Below, piece after piece: positions 16,812-25,476 of a DNA stretch of 57,388 nucleotides. The stretch spans positions 1 to 57,388 of the forward strand of contig NZ_POUA01000005.1 of the NCBI RefSeq assembly GCF_003236385.1. The letters are read 5' to 3'. The stretch's first letter is position 1. Every line of letters begins with the position of its first letter. Both the position numbers and the translations under genes were made by a program. Under the pieces are notes generated by a model. The model saw nothing but the letters and a program-made list of their open reading frames with translations. It made no database searches and was not told the origin of the DNA. The stretch is from Spongiactinospora gelatinilytica. Its GTDB lineage: Bacteria > Actinomycetota > Actinomycetes > Streptosporangiales > Streptosporangiaceae.

Positions 16812-17134
16812 CCCGCGCTCCAGGCGTAGAACCGGCGGGCCATGGCGTCCTTGGGGGAGCGCCAGGTCGCAGGGTCGTAGGCGGCGATGTACGGCTTGAG
16901 GTCCTCGCTGATCCGGACGAACCGCGGGTCGGTCTTCGCCTCTTCGATCAGCGCGCCGCCGTTGTCCTCGTCGAAGTCCTGGAGGTGGAAGTACAGGCCG
17001 TTGAACTCGAAGAGCTGCCGCCGCCGGGTCCCCATCCGGCCCGGCATGTCGGTCCGGTCGAAGTCGGCGAAGAGCTCGGACACCTTGTCCGCGGAGGAGG
17101 CGGCCATCTTCGCGACTATCAGTGTGCTGTGCAT
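16808..17134 (-). CDS. TcmI-family second/third-ring polyketide cyclase
   Basis: This 108-residue ferredoxin-like cyclase begins [10 protein letters not shown] and has the family's [22 protein letters not shown] strand pair and the closing [20 protein letters not shown]. Relatives UrdF, JadI and TcmI direct later ring closures; in angucycline pathways this member helps set the angular fourth ring. It lies between the PgaE-type oxygenase (18 bases downstream of its stop) and KS-alpha (4-bp overlap), the same position as urdF. Confidence 0.94.
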   Translation of the reverse strand: MHSTLIVAKMAASSADKVSELFADFDRTDMPGRMGTRRRQLFEFNGLYFHLQDFDEDNGGALIEEAKTDPRFVRISEDLKPYIAAYDPATWRSPKDAMARRFYAWSAG

Positions 17135-17152
17135 CGTTCCTCTTCTCGATCG

Positions 17153-18613
17153 TTATCGGCTCGGCCCGAACCAGCGGCCCAGAGCGGCGCGCAGATCGTC
17201 ATCGGTTCCAGGGGCGGCCCAGGCGACATGGCCGTCGGGCCGCAGCAGCAGCGCGGTGGTGCCGGCCAGCGGGCCCTCCGCGTCGTCCGCGTGCGGAGTG
17301 GCCGTCACGATGTCGACCCGGTCGGCCCACGGGCGGGCGCGCCGGCGCAGGACCCGGTTGCCGGTCAGGTCGAGCAGCACGCCCCGGCCGGTGCGCAACA
17401 GCTCGCCGCCCGCGGTGCCGCGGCCGGCGTGCTCCAGGCCCGGGTGCGGCATGCGCGCGCCCAGCAGGGGGTGCCTGCCGCGGCCGACGTCGTAGGTGAT
17501 GTCCAGGCCGCTGACGCGGGCGGCGAGCAGGCGCTGGGCCTCGGCGCCGCCGATCAGCTCGCCCAGGACGTCGCGGAGCGGCGCTGCCTCGTCGCCGCCG
17601 AGCAGCAGCGCGCCCTGCGCGCGGGTGTTGGCCAAAAGCGCGCGGCCGACCGCGTGCCGCTCGGTGTGGTAGCTGTCCAGCAGCGATTCGGGGGCCCGCC
17701 CCCGTACCACGGAGGCCAGCTTCCAGCCCAGGTTCACCGAATCCTGAATGCCGGTGTTCATGCCCTGCCCACCGGCCGGCAGATGGACGTGGGCCGCGTC
17801 TCCGGCCAGCAGTACCCGCCCCCGCCGGTATTCGGTGACCTGGCGGGCGGCGTCGCTGAACGCGCTGACCCACACCGGCTCCGCCGTGGAGATGTCCGAC
17901 CCCGCCACGCGTTTCCAGACATCGGCCACCTCGGTGAACTCCGGCGGGCCGGTCCGCGTCCGCGGCGGGGTCCCCCGCTCGCCGACGATGATCCGGTGCA
18001 CACCGCCGGCCAGCCGGGCCACCATCGCCATGCCGGTCGAGGTCTGTGCCCCGGCCGTGCGCGGCTCCAGCTCAAGGCCGCGGATGTCGGCGAGGAAGAG
18101 TTCGGTGGTGGCGGACGTCCCGGGAAAGTCGAATCCGCCCACCCTGCGCACCGTGCTCTGCCCGCCGTCACAGCCGACCAGGTACCGGCAGCGCAGGGCC
18201 CCGCCGTCGCGCAGGGTGACGGTCACCCCGGCCCGGTCCTCCACGAAGCCGGTGCACTCCAGGCCGCGCCGGATGTCGGCGCCCAACTGGAGGGCCCAGC
18301 CCTCCAGCACCTCCTCGGTGGTGTTCTGCGGCACGTTGCGGGCCGCGCCGTGCGCCGAGCCGAGCAGCCCGAGGTCCAGGGGGAGACCGCCGAAGTGCCC
18401 GGCGTGGCTGGTCTGGAGGTCCCTGAACCGTGGCAGCAGCCCCCGCTGGTCGAACACCTCCATGGTGCGGATGGTGAACCCGATGGCGCGGGACTGCCCG
18501 GAGCGCTCGCCCAGCCGGTCCAGCACGATGACGTCGATACCGGCCAGGCGGAGCTCTCCGGCCAGCATCAGCCCGGCCGGTCCTGCGCCGACGACGATTA
18601 CGGAAGCGTCCAT
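17153..18613 (-). CDS. PgaE/UrdE-type FAD-dependent angucycline oxygenase
   Basis: The 486-residue aromatic hydroxylase has an N-terminal Rossmann motif ([21 protein letters not shown]), the CDG motif ([14 protein letters not shown]), the second FAD motif ([35 protein letters not shown] begins near 283) and a C-terminal thioredoxin-like domain ending [10 protein letters not shown]. PgaE, UrdE and JadH use NADPH and O2 to hydroxylate C12 of the prejadomycin-type intermediate, after which a PgaM-type enzyme acts; that partner is encoded at 10183. As the most upstream gene of the core minus-strand operon, its promoter should lie in the 61 bases before 18675 or further up before the MarR gene. 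Confidence 0.94.
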   Translation of the reverse strand: MDASVIVVGAGPAGLMLAGELRLAGIDVIVLDRLGERSGQSRAIGFTIRTMEVFDQRGLLPRFRDLQTSHAGHFGGLPLDLGLLGSAHGAARNVPQNTTEEVLEGWALQLGADIRRGLECTGFVEDRAGVTVTLRDGGALRCRYLVGCDGGQSTVRRVGGFDFPGTSATTELFLADIRGLELEPRTAGAQTSTGMAMVARLAGGVHRIIVGERGTPPRTRTGPPEFTEVADVWKRVAGSDISTAEPVWVSAFSDAARQVTEYRRGRVLLAGDAAHVHLPAGGQGMNTGIQDSVNLGWKLASVVRGRAPESLLDSYHTERHAVGRALLANTRAQGALLLGGDEAAPLRDVLGELIGGAEAQRLLAARVSGLDITYDVGRGRHPLLGARMPHPGLEHAGRGTAGGELLRTGRGVLLDLTGNRVLRRRARPWADRVDIVTATPHADDAEGPLAGTTALLLRPDGHVAWAAPGTDDDLRAALGRWFGPSR

Positions 18614-18674
18614 GCGAACCTCCTGGGACGGCGGCTGAGCGTTTCGTGGAAACTGTCACGGGTACGGCGCGGAG

Positions 18675-19100
18675 TTACTCGCCCTGGATGTTGCGGGCGA
18701 TCCGTTCCAGTACGTCGTTGGCGGCCAGGAATTCGCTTTCGCTGATTCCGGCGAGCGATTCGGCGGCGTGCGCGTTCACGATCGCCTCGGCCCGTTCGTG
18801 CGCCGCCGCGCCGGCCTCGGTGAGCGTGTACGTCTCACCGGCGACGGCGACCCATCCGCGCGTGACGAATTCGTCGATGATCGGCCGGTACGATTTTTCA
18901 CCATCGGCGGCCAGGAAAGGGTCGAAAGCGTCGTCCACTGCGGCGACCGTGTCCACGCCGATGCCGAGTGCGTGCAGGACCTGCCACTGCCTGCGGCTCA
19001 GCCGCTCACCCGCCAGCGCGGAGCCGGTGGCGGCGTCGAAGAGCCGGTGCAGGTGCAGCAGCCAATAGCCGAGCCGCTTGGTCGTGTTCTGCTGGAGCAT
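18675..19100 (-). CDS. MarR-family transcriptional regulator
   Basis: 141 residues predicted to form a winged-helix protein: N-terminal helix KRLGYWLLHLHRLFDAATG, the recognition region LSRRQWQVLHALGIGVDTVAAVDDAF, a wing region ending FVTRGWVAVAGETYTLTEAGAAAHERAE, and a C-terminal dimerisation helix. MarR proteins usually repress nearby resistance or oxidation genes and respond to phenolic ligands, fitting a quinone-type product. It is read in the same direction as the core operon and may be its first gene. The ATG at 19100 starts the conserved first helix. Family assignment is by pattern; a related winged-helix family is possible. Confidence 0.75.
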   Translation of the reverse strand: MLQQNTTKRLGYWLLHLHRLFDAATGSALAGERLSRRQWQVLHALGIGVDTVAAVDDAFDPFLAADGEKSYRPIIDEFVTRGWVAVAGETYTLTEAGAAAHERAEAIVNAHAAESLAGISESEFLAANDVLERIARNIQGE

Positions 19101-19243
19101 GGGAAACCTCTATTGCCGCGACAAAGGGATTTATCGGTGTGTTCCCGAATCAATGCTTTGACTCTGGCATGCGCCCGCAGAGGCCACAAGGGGCCGTGAG
19201 ACAAACTACGGTAGGGCCGCAAGCATTCACCTGCGGGCAGCCG

Positions 19244-19281
19244 AAGGCTCCATCCGCCGCAATGGGCGGATGGAGCCTTTT
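19244..19281. terminator. Strong hairpin downstream of the LuxR gene
   Basis: Arms GGCTCCATCCGCC (19246-19258) and GGCGGATGGAGCC (19265-19277) pair over 13 bp, extended by two A-T pairs, around a 6-base loop. A T-run follows on the plus strand. The hairpin begins 26 bases after the minus-strand LuxR stop and should separate that transcript from the MarR/polyketide operon, as well as stopping any plus-strand readthrough. Confidence 0.8.
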
Positions 19282-19307
19282 CGGGCCGATATTCAGATGG
19301 AGCTGAC

Positions 19308-20669
19308 TTAGGAGACGGTGAGACTCAGTGCCATGGAGAGTTCGGCCCGTCCGGAAATGCCGAGTTTGCGGTAGACGCTGGACAGATGGAACTCGACCGT
19401 GCGGACGGCCAGGAACAACGTCTCGGCGATCTTGCGGTTGCTGTACCCGGCGCGGGCCAGGTTGGCGACCCTCGCCTCCTGGGGAGTGAGGGCCTGGGAG
19501 GCGTGGCCCTCACCGGACCTGGCCAGCGCCGCGTCGGTCCGGGTCACCCAGTACGCGTTGCCGCACCCGCGCGCGACCGCGGCCGCGGCGGTCAGGCCGG
19601 TCCGTCCGCCGGTCACGTTGCCCTGCTGAATTCGCAGCGCGCCGAGGTCGTACAGCGCCTGGATCAACGCGGCCCCCGCCTGGGCCAGGTACAACAGCTC
19701 CACGGCCTCCTCCAGCATGGCCGTGGACGCCTCGTCCCGGCGCGCCAGGGCGAGGGCGTGCAGCGCGACGCCGATGGAGCGCGGCGAACCCCACCGCCGG
19801 GCCGCGGCGAGTTCCTCTTCGGCCAGGACGCGTGCCAGGTCGCGGTGGTGTACCGCCAGCGCCCCCAGCGCGGCCCTGGACCGCCACGGGATCACCGCGG
19901 GGTTGGCGACGTTGAGCGACTTCAGCAGCCGGCCGCACTCCATGAAGTCATCGACGCCGAGCTGGAACTGGCCCGTGGCAAGGCGCAGGTTGCCCCGGGC
20001 GGCCAGGATGTGCGCGCGCTCGGCCGGCCCGCTGTTCAGCCGGCCGGTGAGCCCGTTGGCGAACAGCACCTCGTGCGCCTGGTCGAACTCCCCGACGCAC
20101 ACCAGCGCCTCGGTCAGCCAGGCGACCGCCAGGGTCCGGAGCGGCCCCGCGCCCATCTCGGCGAGCAGCGACCTGAACATCTCCGCGGCCAGGCCCATCG
20201 CCCGGGTCTCCAGGCCGACGCGGGCCCGCATCATGAGCAGCAACCCCCGGCGCAGCGGCGAGCGCGTCCACTCCTGATCGCGGGACAGCTCTTCACAGTA
20301 GTCGGTCACCGAGTCGAGGTCACCGGTGTAGAAGAGGGCCAGCAAGGTGAGCCACATGGCCTCCGCCGCCCGGTGCGGCTCGCGCGCGTTCCAGGCGCTC
20401 TCCACCTCGTCGAGTACGGCGCCGCGCATGCGCCGGCCGAGAGCGGCTATCTCGACGCGCCGCGCCGCCTCGCACATCGTCCGGCAGATCGAGCCGCCAT
20501 TCGGGAAGGCGACCCCCGGCGTGTAGCCGGTCACCAACTCACCGCGACCGGCCACGCCACCTGCGTGGCCGACGTTCCCGTGGAGCCCAGAGCCGGAAAG
20601 CTGTCGTTTCCCGCGCCCGTCCTCGTGTTTCACGATTGCGGCTGTTGTTCCTTGGTTCCTTCCGATCAT
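19308..20669 (-). CDS. LuxR-type regulator resembling the C-terminal half of LAL proteins
   Basis: The last 60 residues form a LuxR/GerE helix-turn-helix: LTPQEARVANLARAGYSNRKIAETLFLAVRTVE (33 residues starting near 389) and then HLSSVYRKLGISGRAEL. The preceding 300 residues are helix-rich, like the TPR-type middle of large ATP-binding LuxR (LAL) activators, but no Walker A or B ATPase domain is present, so the protein is about half the usual LAL length. It probably activates the polyketide operon. The N-terminal 70 residues look unlike the family; the GTG at 20633 or a later start is possible. It is separated from the MarR gene by a strong hairpin. Confidence 0.8.
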   Translation of the reverse strand: MIGRNQGTTAAIVKHEDGRGKRQLSGSGLHGNVGHAGGVAGRGELVTGYTPGVAFPNGGSICRTMCEAARRVEIAALGRRMRGAVLDEVESAWNAREPHRAAEAMWLTLLALFYTGDLDSVTDYCEELSRDQEWTRSPLRRGLLLMMRARVGLETRAMGLAAEMFRSLLAEMGAGPLRTLAVAWLTEALVCVGEFDQAHEVLFANGLTGRLNSGPAERAHILAARGNLRLATGQFQLGVDDFMECGRLLKSLNVANPAVIPWRSRAALGALAVHHRDLARVLAEEELAAARRWGSPRSIGVALHALALARRDEASTAMLEEAVELLYLAQAGAALIQALYDLGALRIQQGNVTGGRTGLTAAAAVARGCGNAYWVTRTDAALARSGEGHASQALTPQEARVANLARAGYSNRKIAETLFLAVRTVEFHLSSVYRKLGISGRAELSMALSLTVS

Positions 20670-21725
20670 GTTTTAGTGTCCCCATCAACTAGCTCAACGC
20701 GATGCGACCATTGGAGACGGGGGCCCAGGACGGTCCAGGGCGGGTGGGCGCGTCTGATCATTGAAAAGGCTCACACGCGGTAGAGGGATTCATCTCCTGG
20801 CGTGGTCCATGATCAACAAGTTAGATGACAGGACGCGGGCCGCCCACTTGGAGAGGCGATGAAGTGAGCGCCGCCCACCAGTCGGAATTCCTAACCCCCG
20901 TACGTCGCCGTCCCGCGCTCCGAATGAGCCGAGGGCCGGCCTGAGGAAGCCTGCGACGAGATCCCCACTAAATTAGTAGTCTATCTACTGTGCCGAAATA
21001 ATCAAGGGCCGTAAGGGCGGCCCGCACACGGCCAGAATAAGTGATGTTCGTCACTTGACGGCGGTGCGGAGGGCTGCTCGATCGGAGCGCCGAATCCACC
21101 GTGGGGGCTTCGCGACGGCATCGGGGCGGCGCATGTCCGGCCGCCTTTCGCCATCGCGCACGCGCGGGCCCGTTGCGTCGAGACGTGGGTGTCCGCCGCC
21201 TCTCCGGTCACCTTCCCGGCAGGTCTCCCCGGACGAACGTGACCGGCGCCATGGAACATGGGCCGGTCGCGTCGGCGTCACGGACCGGCGCCCCTGTTCC
21301 GGCCGCCCGCCTGGACCGCGATCCGGTCCTCGCCATTGGCGTCGAACCCGGGCCGGGGTTCCCGGCGGGCCGCCTCTGACCATAGGGTTCGCGGCCGCAG
21401 GCGGCCTGATGCGCCGTTGCGTCCATGGTGCCGAGCGCCCCGATCGGCCCCGCCGGGCGGCTGCTCGGCGGGGCCGGCGGAACCGCCGGCCTCCGCCGTG
21501 CCCGCCGTGTCATCTCCGCTTTGCCGGTTGTCGGCGGCCGGATGACAATCCGGCCCGCCGGGCTCTTGCGCCGGCCCGGCCCCTATGCTCCGGCCCGTCT
21601 CGCCGACTAACGTGATCGAATTATGTCGCTCCACCATCGGCCCCCTATTTGATCGGCTCCGGCATTCCATTCTTGAACCCTATGCGCTCCCTGAGCCCAG
21701 CGTCCCTACGGCTCCGCCACAGGTC
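20670..21725. other. Long non-coding stretch upstream of LuxR and the SDR operon
   Basis: About 1 kb with no convincing gene. The A+T-richer part (20960-21060) has several small symmetric elements: AGTAG/CTACT (20975-20989), GGGCCG/CGGCCC (21006-21023) and AAGTGA/TCACTT with a 6-base centre (21039-21056), the last followed by TTGACG. From 21060 to about 21600 the sequence is GC-rich; open frames on both strands there are Arg/Pro/Gly-rich without family features and are treated as chance. A degenerate operator half-site (GATCGGCTCC) lies at 21651-21660. Confidence 0.45.
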
Positions 21726-21743
21726 ACGGACCGAACGGTCCGT
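21726..21743. promoter_or_regulatory. Palindromic operator upstream of the SDR-carboxylase operon
   Basis: ACGGACCG and CGGTCCGT (8-bp arms) flank AA; the core GGACCGAACGGTCC differs from the perfect site at 5362 and 27007 by one base. It lies 118 bases before the SDR start at 21861. No strong promoter hexamers were found beside it, so its exact role at this operon is less clear than at the other sites. Confidence 0.65.
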
Positions 21744-21860
21744 ATCCCTTGCGGTGGCCCTGAAAGCTCTGCGAGAATTGCTGTGACCACCACTTTTACC
21801 CACTAGCGGCAGAACGCCGGCGGGGGCTGGACCCCCGTCTTGGCGGCCGAAGGGATTTCC

Positions 21861-22691
21861 GTGAAGAACATTGTCATAACGGGCGGGACGTCCGGTATCG
21901 GGCTGGCCCTGGCCCGTGCCTGTCGCGATCGCGGGGACAACGTCCTCATCGTCGCCCCGGACCCGGCGAAGGGCGCCCGCTTCATCGAAGAGTCGGAGAA
22001 GAAGGAGGCCGGTAAGCGGGTTTTCTTCATAGCGGCCGATCTCAGCCTGGTCAGCGAGAACGAGCGGGTTCTTCGCGAGGTCGGCGAAATATTCCCGACC
22101 GTGGACGCCCTGGTCCTGTGTGCACGGTTCTTCCGCTCCTACCGCCGGGTCACCGCCGAGGGCTTCGAGCACCAGTTCGCGCTGTACTACCTGAGCCGGT
22201 TCCTGCTCAGCCACGGCCTGGTGGGACCGATGCAGAAGGCCGGGACGTCGGCGGTCGTCAATGTCGCCGGCCCCGGAATATCGGCCGGCCGGGTCCACTG
22301 GGACGACGTCGAACTGACGCGGGGCTACGACGGCTGGGAGGCGATGTTCCAGGGCGGCAAGCTCAACGATCTGCTCGGTGTCGCCTGGGCCGCCGCGCAC
22401 GGTGACCGGGGGATTCGTTACGTGCTGCAGTTCCCCGGCGGCACGCGCACCGGCCTCGCGGGCGAGTTCGACCCCGAGACGGCGGCACAGGTCGAGGAGA
22501 TGAAGAAGGGCGCCACGAAGTCGGCGGAGGAGTCCATCATCCCGATCGTGGCCGTCATCGACGGCCCGCCGGCCGAACCGCTCACCGCCCTGTGGGAGGA
22601 CCGGTTCATCGGCCTGGACGGCTGGTCGTTCGACCCCGCGGCCGCGACGCGCCTGCATCGCATCACCGAGGATCTCCTCGCGCGGCGCTGA
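21861..22691 (+). CDS. Atypical SDR-family protein lacking the catalytic Tyr and Ser
   Basis: The 276-residue protein starts VKNIVITGGTSGIGLALARA, a normal SDR cofactor motif, but further motifs are changed: NNAG is replaced by LCARF, the active-site Ser region reads VVNVAGPG, and Y-x3-K reads FQGGK (Phe163, Lys167). It resembles divergent retinol-dehydrogenase-like SDRs and may be a binding or structural protein, or use other chemistry. The GTG at 21861 is chosen because GAAGGGA lies 5 bases upstream; a TTG at 21840 would add seven residues. It heads a three-gene plus-strand operon with the carboxylase alpha subunit and a hydrolase, behind an operator-like palindrome. Confidence 0.8.
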   Translation: MKNIVITGGTSGIGLALARACRDRGDNVLIVAPDPAKGARFIEESEKKEAGKRVFFIAADLSLVSENERVLREVGEIFPTVDALVLCARFFRSYRRVTAEGFEHQFALYYLSRFLLSHGLVGPMQKAGTSAVVNVAGPGISAGRVHWDDVELTRGYDGWEAMFQGGKLNDLLGVAWAAAHGDRGIRYVLQFPGGTRTGLAGEFDPETAAQVEEMKKGATKSAEESIIPIVAVIDGPPAEPLTALWEDRFIGLDGWSFDPAAATRLHRITEDLLARR

Positions 22692-22763
22692 GGAAGCAAC
22701 TCCGGCCACCGCTTCGCCGGCTCCGGCCACCACTTCACCGAAACGCAGGGAGGGCGGTTTCAC

Positions 22764-24527
22764 GTGCGCAAGGTCCTGATCGCCAACCGCGGGGAGATCG
22801 CGGTCCGAATCGCCCGCGCGTGTCGTGACGCCGGACTGGCCAGTGTGGCGGTGTACGCCGAGCCGGACCTCGACGCGCCGCACGCCCGGCTGGCCGACGA
22901 GGCGTACGCGCTGGGCGGGCAGACGGCCGCCGAGTCGTACCTGGCCATCGGCAAGCTGCTCGACGTGGCCCGGCAGGCGGGCGCCGACGCGGTGCACCCC
23001 GGATACGGGTTCCTGGCCGAGAACGCCGAGTTCGCCGCGGCGGTGATCGAGGCGGGGTTGACCTGGATCGGCCCGCCGCCCCGGGCGATCACCGCGCTGG
23101 GCGACAAGGTGGCCGCCCGGCACATCGCGCAGAAGGTCGGCGCGCCCCTGGTGGCCGGGACCGCCGACCCGGTCACCTCGGCCGACGAAGTGGTGGCCTT
23201 CGCCCGCGATCACGGCCTGCCGATCGCGATCAAGGCGGCGTTCGGCGGCGGCGGCCGCGGGCTGAAGGTCGCCCGGACCCTCGCGGAGGTGCCCGACCTG
23301 TTCGAGTCGGCGGTGCGCGAGGCGGTCGCCTCCTTCGGGCGGGGCGAGTGCTTCGTCGAGCGGTACCTGGACCGCCCCCGGCACGTGGAGACCCAGTGCC
23401 TGGCCGACGCCCACGGCAACGTCGTGGTGGTGTCCACCCGCGACTGCTCCCTCCAGCGCAGGCACCAGAAGCTGATCGAGGAGGCCCCCGCCCCGTACCT
23501 GACCCAGCCTCAACTGGAGCTGCTCCACTCCTCCTCCAAGGCGATCTTGGCCGAGGCCGGGTACGTGGGGGCGGGGACGTGCGAGTTCCTGGTCGGCCGG
23601 GACGGCACGATCTCGTTCTTGGAGGTCAACACCCGTTTGCAGGTCGAGCATCCGGTCACCGAGGAGGTGACCGGGATCGACCTGGTCCGCGAGCAGTTCC
23701 GCATCGCCGACGGACAGGCCCTGGGCTACGGGGACCCGGTGCCGCGCGGGCACTCGCTCGAATTCCGGATCAACGCCGAGGACCCGGGGCGGGACTTCCT
23801 GCCCCAGGTCGGCACCCTCACCCGCTGGCAGCCCCCCTCCGGGCCGGGGGTGCGCGTGGACGCCGGGTGCGCGCAGGGCCAGACCATTCCGCAGGCGTTC
23901 GACTCGATGATCGCCAAGCTGGTCGTGACCGGGGCGACCCGCCGCCAGGCCATCGACCGGGCCCGCCGCGCGCTGGCGGAGTTCGAGGTCGGCGGGATGC
24001 CCACGGTGCTGCCCTTCCACCGGGCGGTACTGGAGGACCCCGCCTTCGTACCCGCCGACGACGCCACGCCGTTCAGCGTGCACACCCGCTGGATCGAGAC
24101 GGAGTTCGACAACCGGATCGCCCCCTACGAGGAGCCGGACGCCTTCGGCCGGGAGCAGCCGGCCGAACGCGAGATCGTGGTCGTCGAGGTCGGCGGCAGA
24201 CGGGTGGAGATCTCGCTGCCCGCGCTGAGCGGCGAGCCCGCCACGTCCATCGGCGACGACGGTGCGCGCGGCAGGCCCAGGGCGGTGAAGAGGTCCCGCT
24301 CGGCGCTGTCCGGCGACGCTCTGCTCGCCCCCATGCAGGGCACGATCGTCAAGGTCGCCGTGGCGGACGGAGAACCGGTGCAGGCCGGGCAGCCCGTCGT
24401 GGTCCTGGAGGCGATGAAGATGGAACAGCCCATCAACGCGCACCGCTCCGGCACCGTCAGCGGCCTGTCCGCCGCGGTCGGCGTGGCCGTCTCCGCCGGC
24501 GCCGTCATCTGCCGGATCAACGACTAG
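22764..24527 (+). CDS. Acyl-CoA carboxylase alpha subunit (biotin carboxylase and BCCP)
   Basis: 587 residues. The biotin carboxylase half starts [20 protein letters not shown] and contains the ATP-grasp glycine loop [14 protein letters not shown] and [18 protein letters not shown]. The C-terminal carrier domain has [14 protein letters not shown], with Lys552 as biotin site. It carboxylates biotin with ATP and bicarbonate and works with the beta and epsilon subunits encoded at 8548 and 8298, giving malonyl-CoA for the polyketide. It is encoded on the opposite strand to those partners, in a small operon with an SDR and a hydrolase. A cluster-borne carboxylase alpha subunit is also known from jadomycin (JadJ). 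Confidence 0.95.
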   Translation: MRKVLIANRGEIAVRIARACRDAGLASVAVYAEPDLDAPHARLADEAYALGGQTAAESYLAIGKLLDVARQAGADAVHPGYGFLAENAEFAAAVIEAGLTWIGPPPRAITALGDKVAARHIAQKVGAPLVAGTADPVTSADEVVAFARDHGLPIAIKAAFGGGGRGLKVARTLAEVPDLFESAVREAVASFGRGECFVERYLDRPRHVETQCLADAHGNVVVVSTRDCSLQRRHQKLIEEAPAPYLTQPQLELLHSSSKAILAEAGYVGAGTCEFLVGRDGTISFLEVNTRLQVEHPVTEEVTGIDLVREQFRIADGQALGYGDPVPRGHSLEFRINAEDPGRDFLPQVGTLTRWQPPSGPGVRVDAGCAQGQTIPQAFDSMIAKLVVTGATRRQAIDRARRALAEFEVGGMPTVLPFHRAVLEDPAFVPADDATPFSVHTRWIETEFDNRIAPYEEPDAFGREQPAEREIVVVEVGGRRVEISLPALSGEPATSIGDDGARGRPRAVKRSRSALSGDALLAPMQGTIVKVAVADGEPVQAGQPVVVLEAMKMEQPINAHRSGTVSGLSAAVGVAVSAGAVICRIND

Positions 24528-24533
24528 GACGTC

Positions 24534-25436
24534 ATGACGCTGTCTTTTTCGTCCCCGCAGGCGCGGGGCGTCCCATCCGGCGCGCAGGTCCGTCCCGTGG
24601 AGGTGGACGCGGCCGGGCTGCGGCTCTCCGGGCTGCTCGCGCTGCCGCCCGGCCCGCCAAGGGCCGTGATCGTCGCCCTGCACGGCGCCGGTATGCGCGC
24701 GGGGTACTTCCACGGCACCGCCGACCCGGCCGCCTCGTTGCTCAGCCTCGCGGCCTCGCGCGGTCACGCCGCGCTCGCGCTGGACCGGCCGGGGTACGGC
24801 CTTTCCGCGGCCACGGTGCCCGACGGGCTGGAACTGGCCGAACAGGCGAACCATGTCCGGCAGGCCCTCACCGGCTACCACGGCCGCCACCCCATCGGAG
24901 CGGGCTTCGTCATCGTCGGTCACTCCCTGGGCGGCAAGGTCGCGCTCGCGGTCGCGGCGGGCTGGAGCGGCGAGGCGGCGCTGCTGGGCGTGGACGTCTC
25001 GGGGATCAGCGACCGCTGGGCCGTGGACCGTGACCTGCGCGGCGAGGTGAACGGGCGGCGTACCCGATCCCTGAGCTGGGGTCCGCTGCGCCTGTACCCG
25101 CCGAGGACCTTCCAGCACGCGATGCGGCTCGCCGCGCCGGTCCCGCCCCGGGAGGCGGCGGAGATACCGGAGTGGCCGCGCCGGTATCCGGAGGTGGCCC
25201 GTGAGGTCCGGGTTCCGGTGCGGTTCACCTTCGCCGAGCACGAACGCTGGTGGCGCTGCGACCCGGCGACCGTCGAGGCCATGACGGCCCGGCTGGCCGC
25301 TCCCTTCGTGCGTACCGAGCACCTGGCCGGCGCCGGGCACAACATCAGCCTCGGCTACGCCGCCCGCGACTACCACCTCGGCGTGCTCGCGTTCGCGGAC
25401 GAATGCCTGGCCCGGTCGAACTCGGATACGACCTGA
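24534..25436 (+). CDS. Alpha/beta hydrolase
   Basis: A 300-residue alpha/beta hydrolase with the nucleophile elbow VIVGHSLGG (Ser131), an oxyanion region VALHGAGMRAGYF near 47-59, and a C-terminal HLAGAGHNIS histidine. The acid residue probably lies in FAEHERWWRCDP. Substrate is unknown; possible roles include ester or lactone cleavage or ring opening of the polyketide, or removal of a stalled product. It starts 6 bases after the carboxylase stop, so it is in the same operon. It is convergent with the MFS exporter gene. Confidence 0.88.
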   Translation: MTLSFSSPQARGVPSGAQVRPVEVDAAGLRLSGLLALPPGPPRAVIVALHGAGMRAGYFHGTADPAASLLSLAASRGHAALALDRPGYGLSAATVPDGLELAEQANHVRQALTGYHGRHPIGAGFVIVGHSLGGKVALAVAAGWSGEAALLGVDVSGISDRWAVDRDLRGEVNGRRTRSLSWGPLRLYPPRTFQHAMRLAAPVPPREAAEIPEWPRRYPEVAREVRVPVRFTFAEHERWWRCDPATVEAMTARLAAPFVRTEHLAGAGHNISLGYAARDYHLGVLAFADECLARSNSDTT

Positions 25437-25476
25437 GCCAGGCACCCGTCCTCGCGCCGGATCACGGGGGGAGCGG

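Noticed and set aside
21055-21615. A 186-codon plus-strand frame in the gap before the SDR operon, with several overlapping frames on both strands
   Set aside because: Its product is Arg/Pro/Gly-rich without motifs, lacks a ribosome site, and overlaps similar random frames.
21645-25445. A 1266-codon open frame on the minus strand opposite the SDR, carboxylase and hydrolase genes
   Set aside because: It is the mirror of highly GC-biased coding sequence; it spans three recognisable genes and has no family features.
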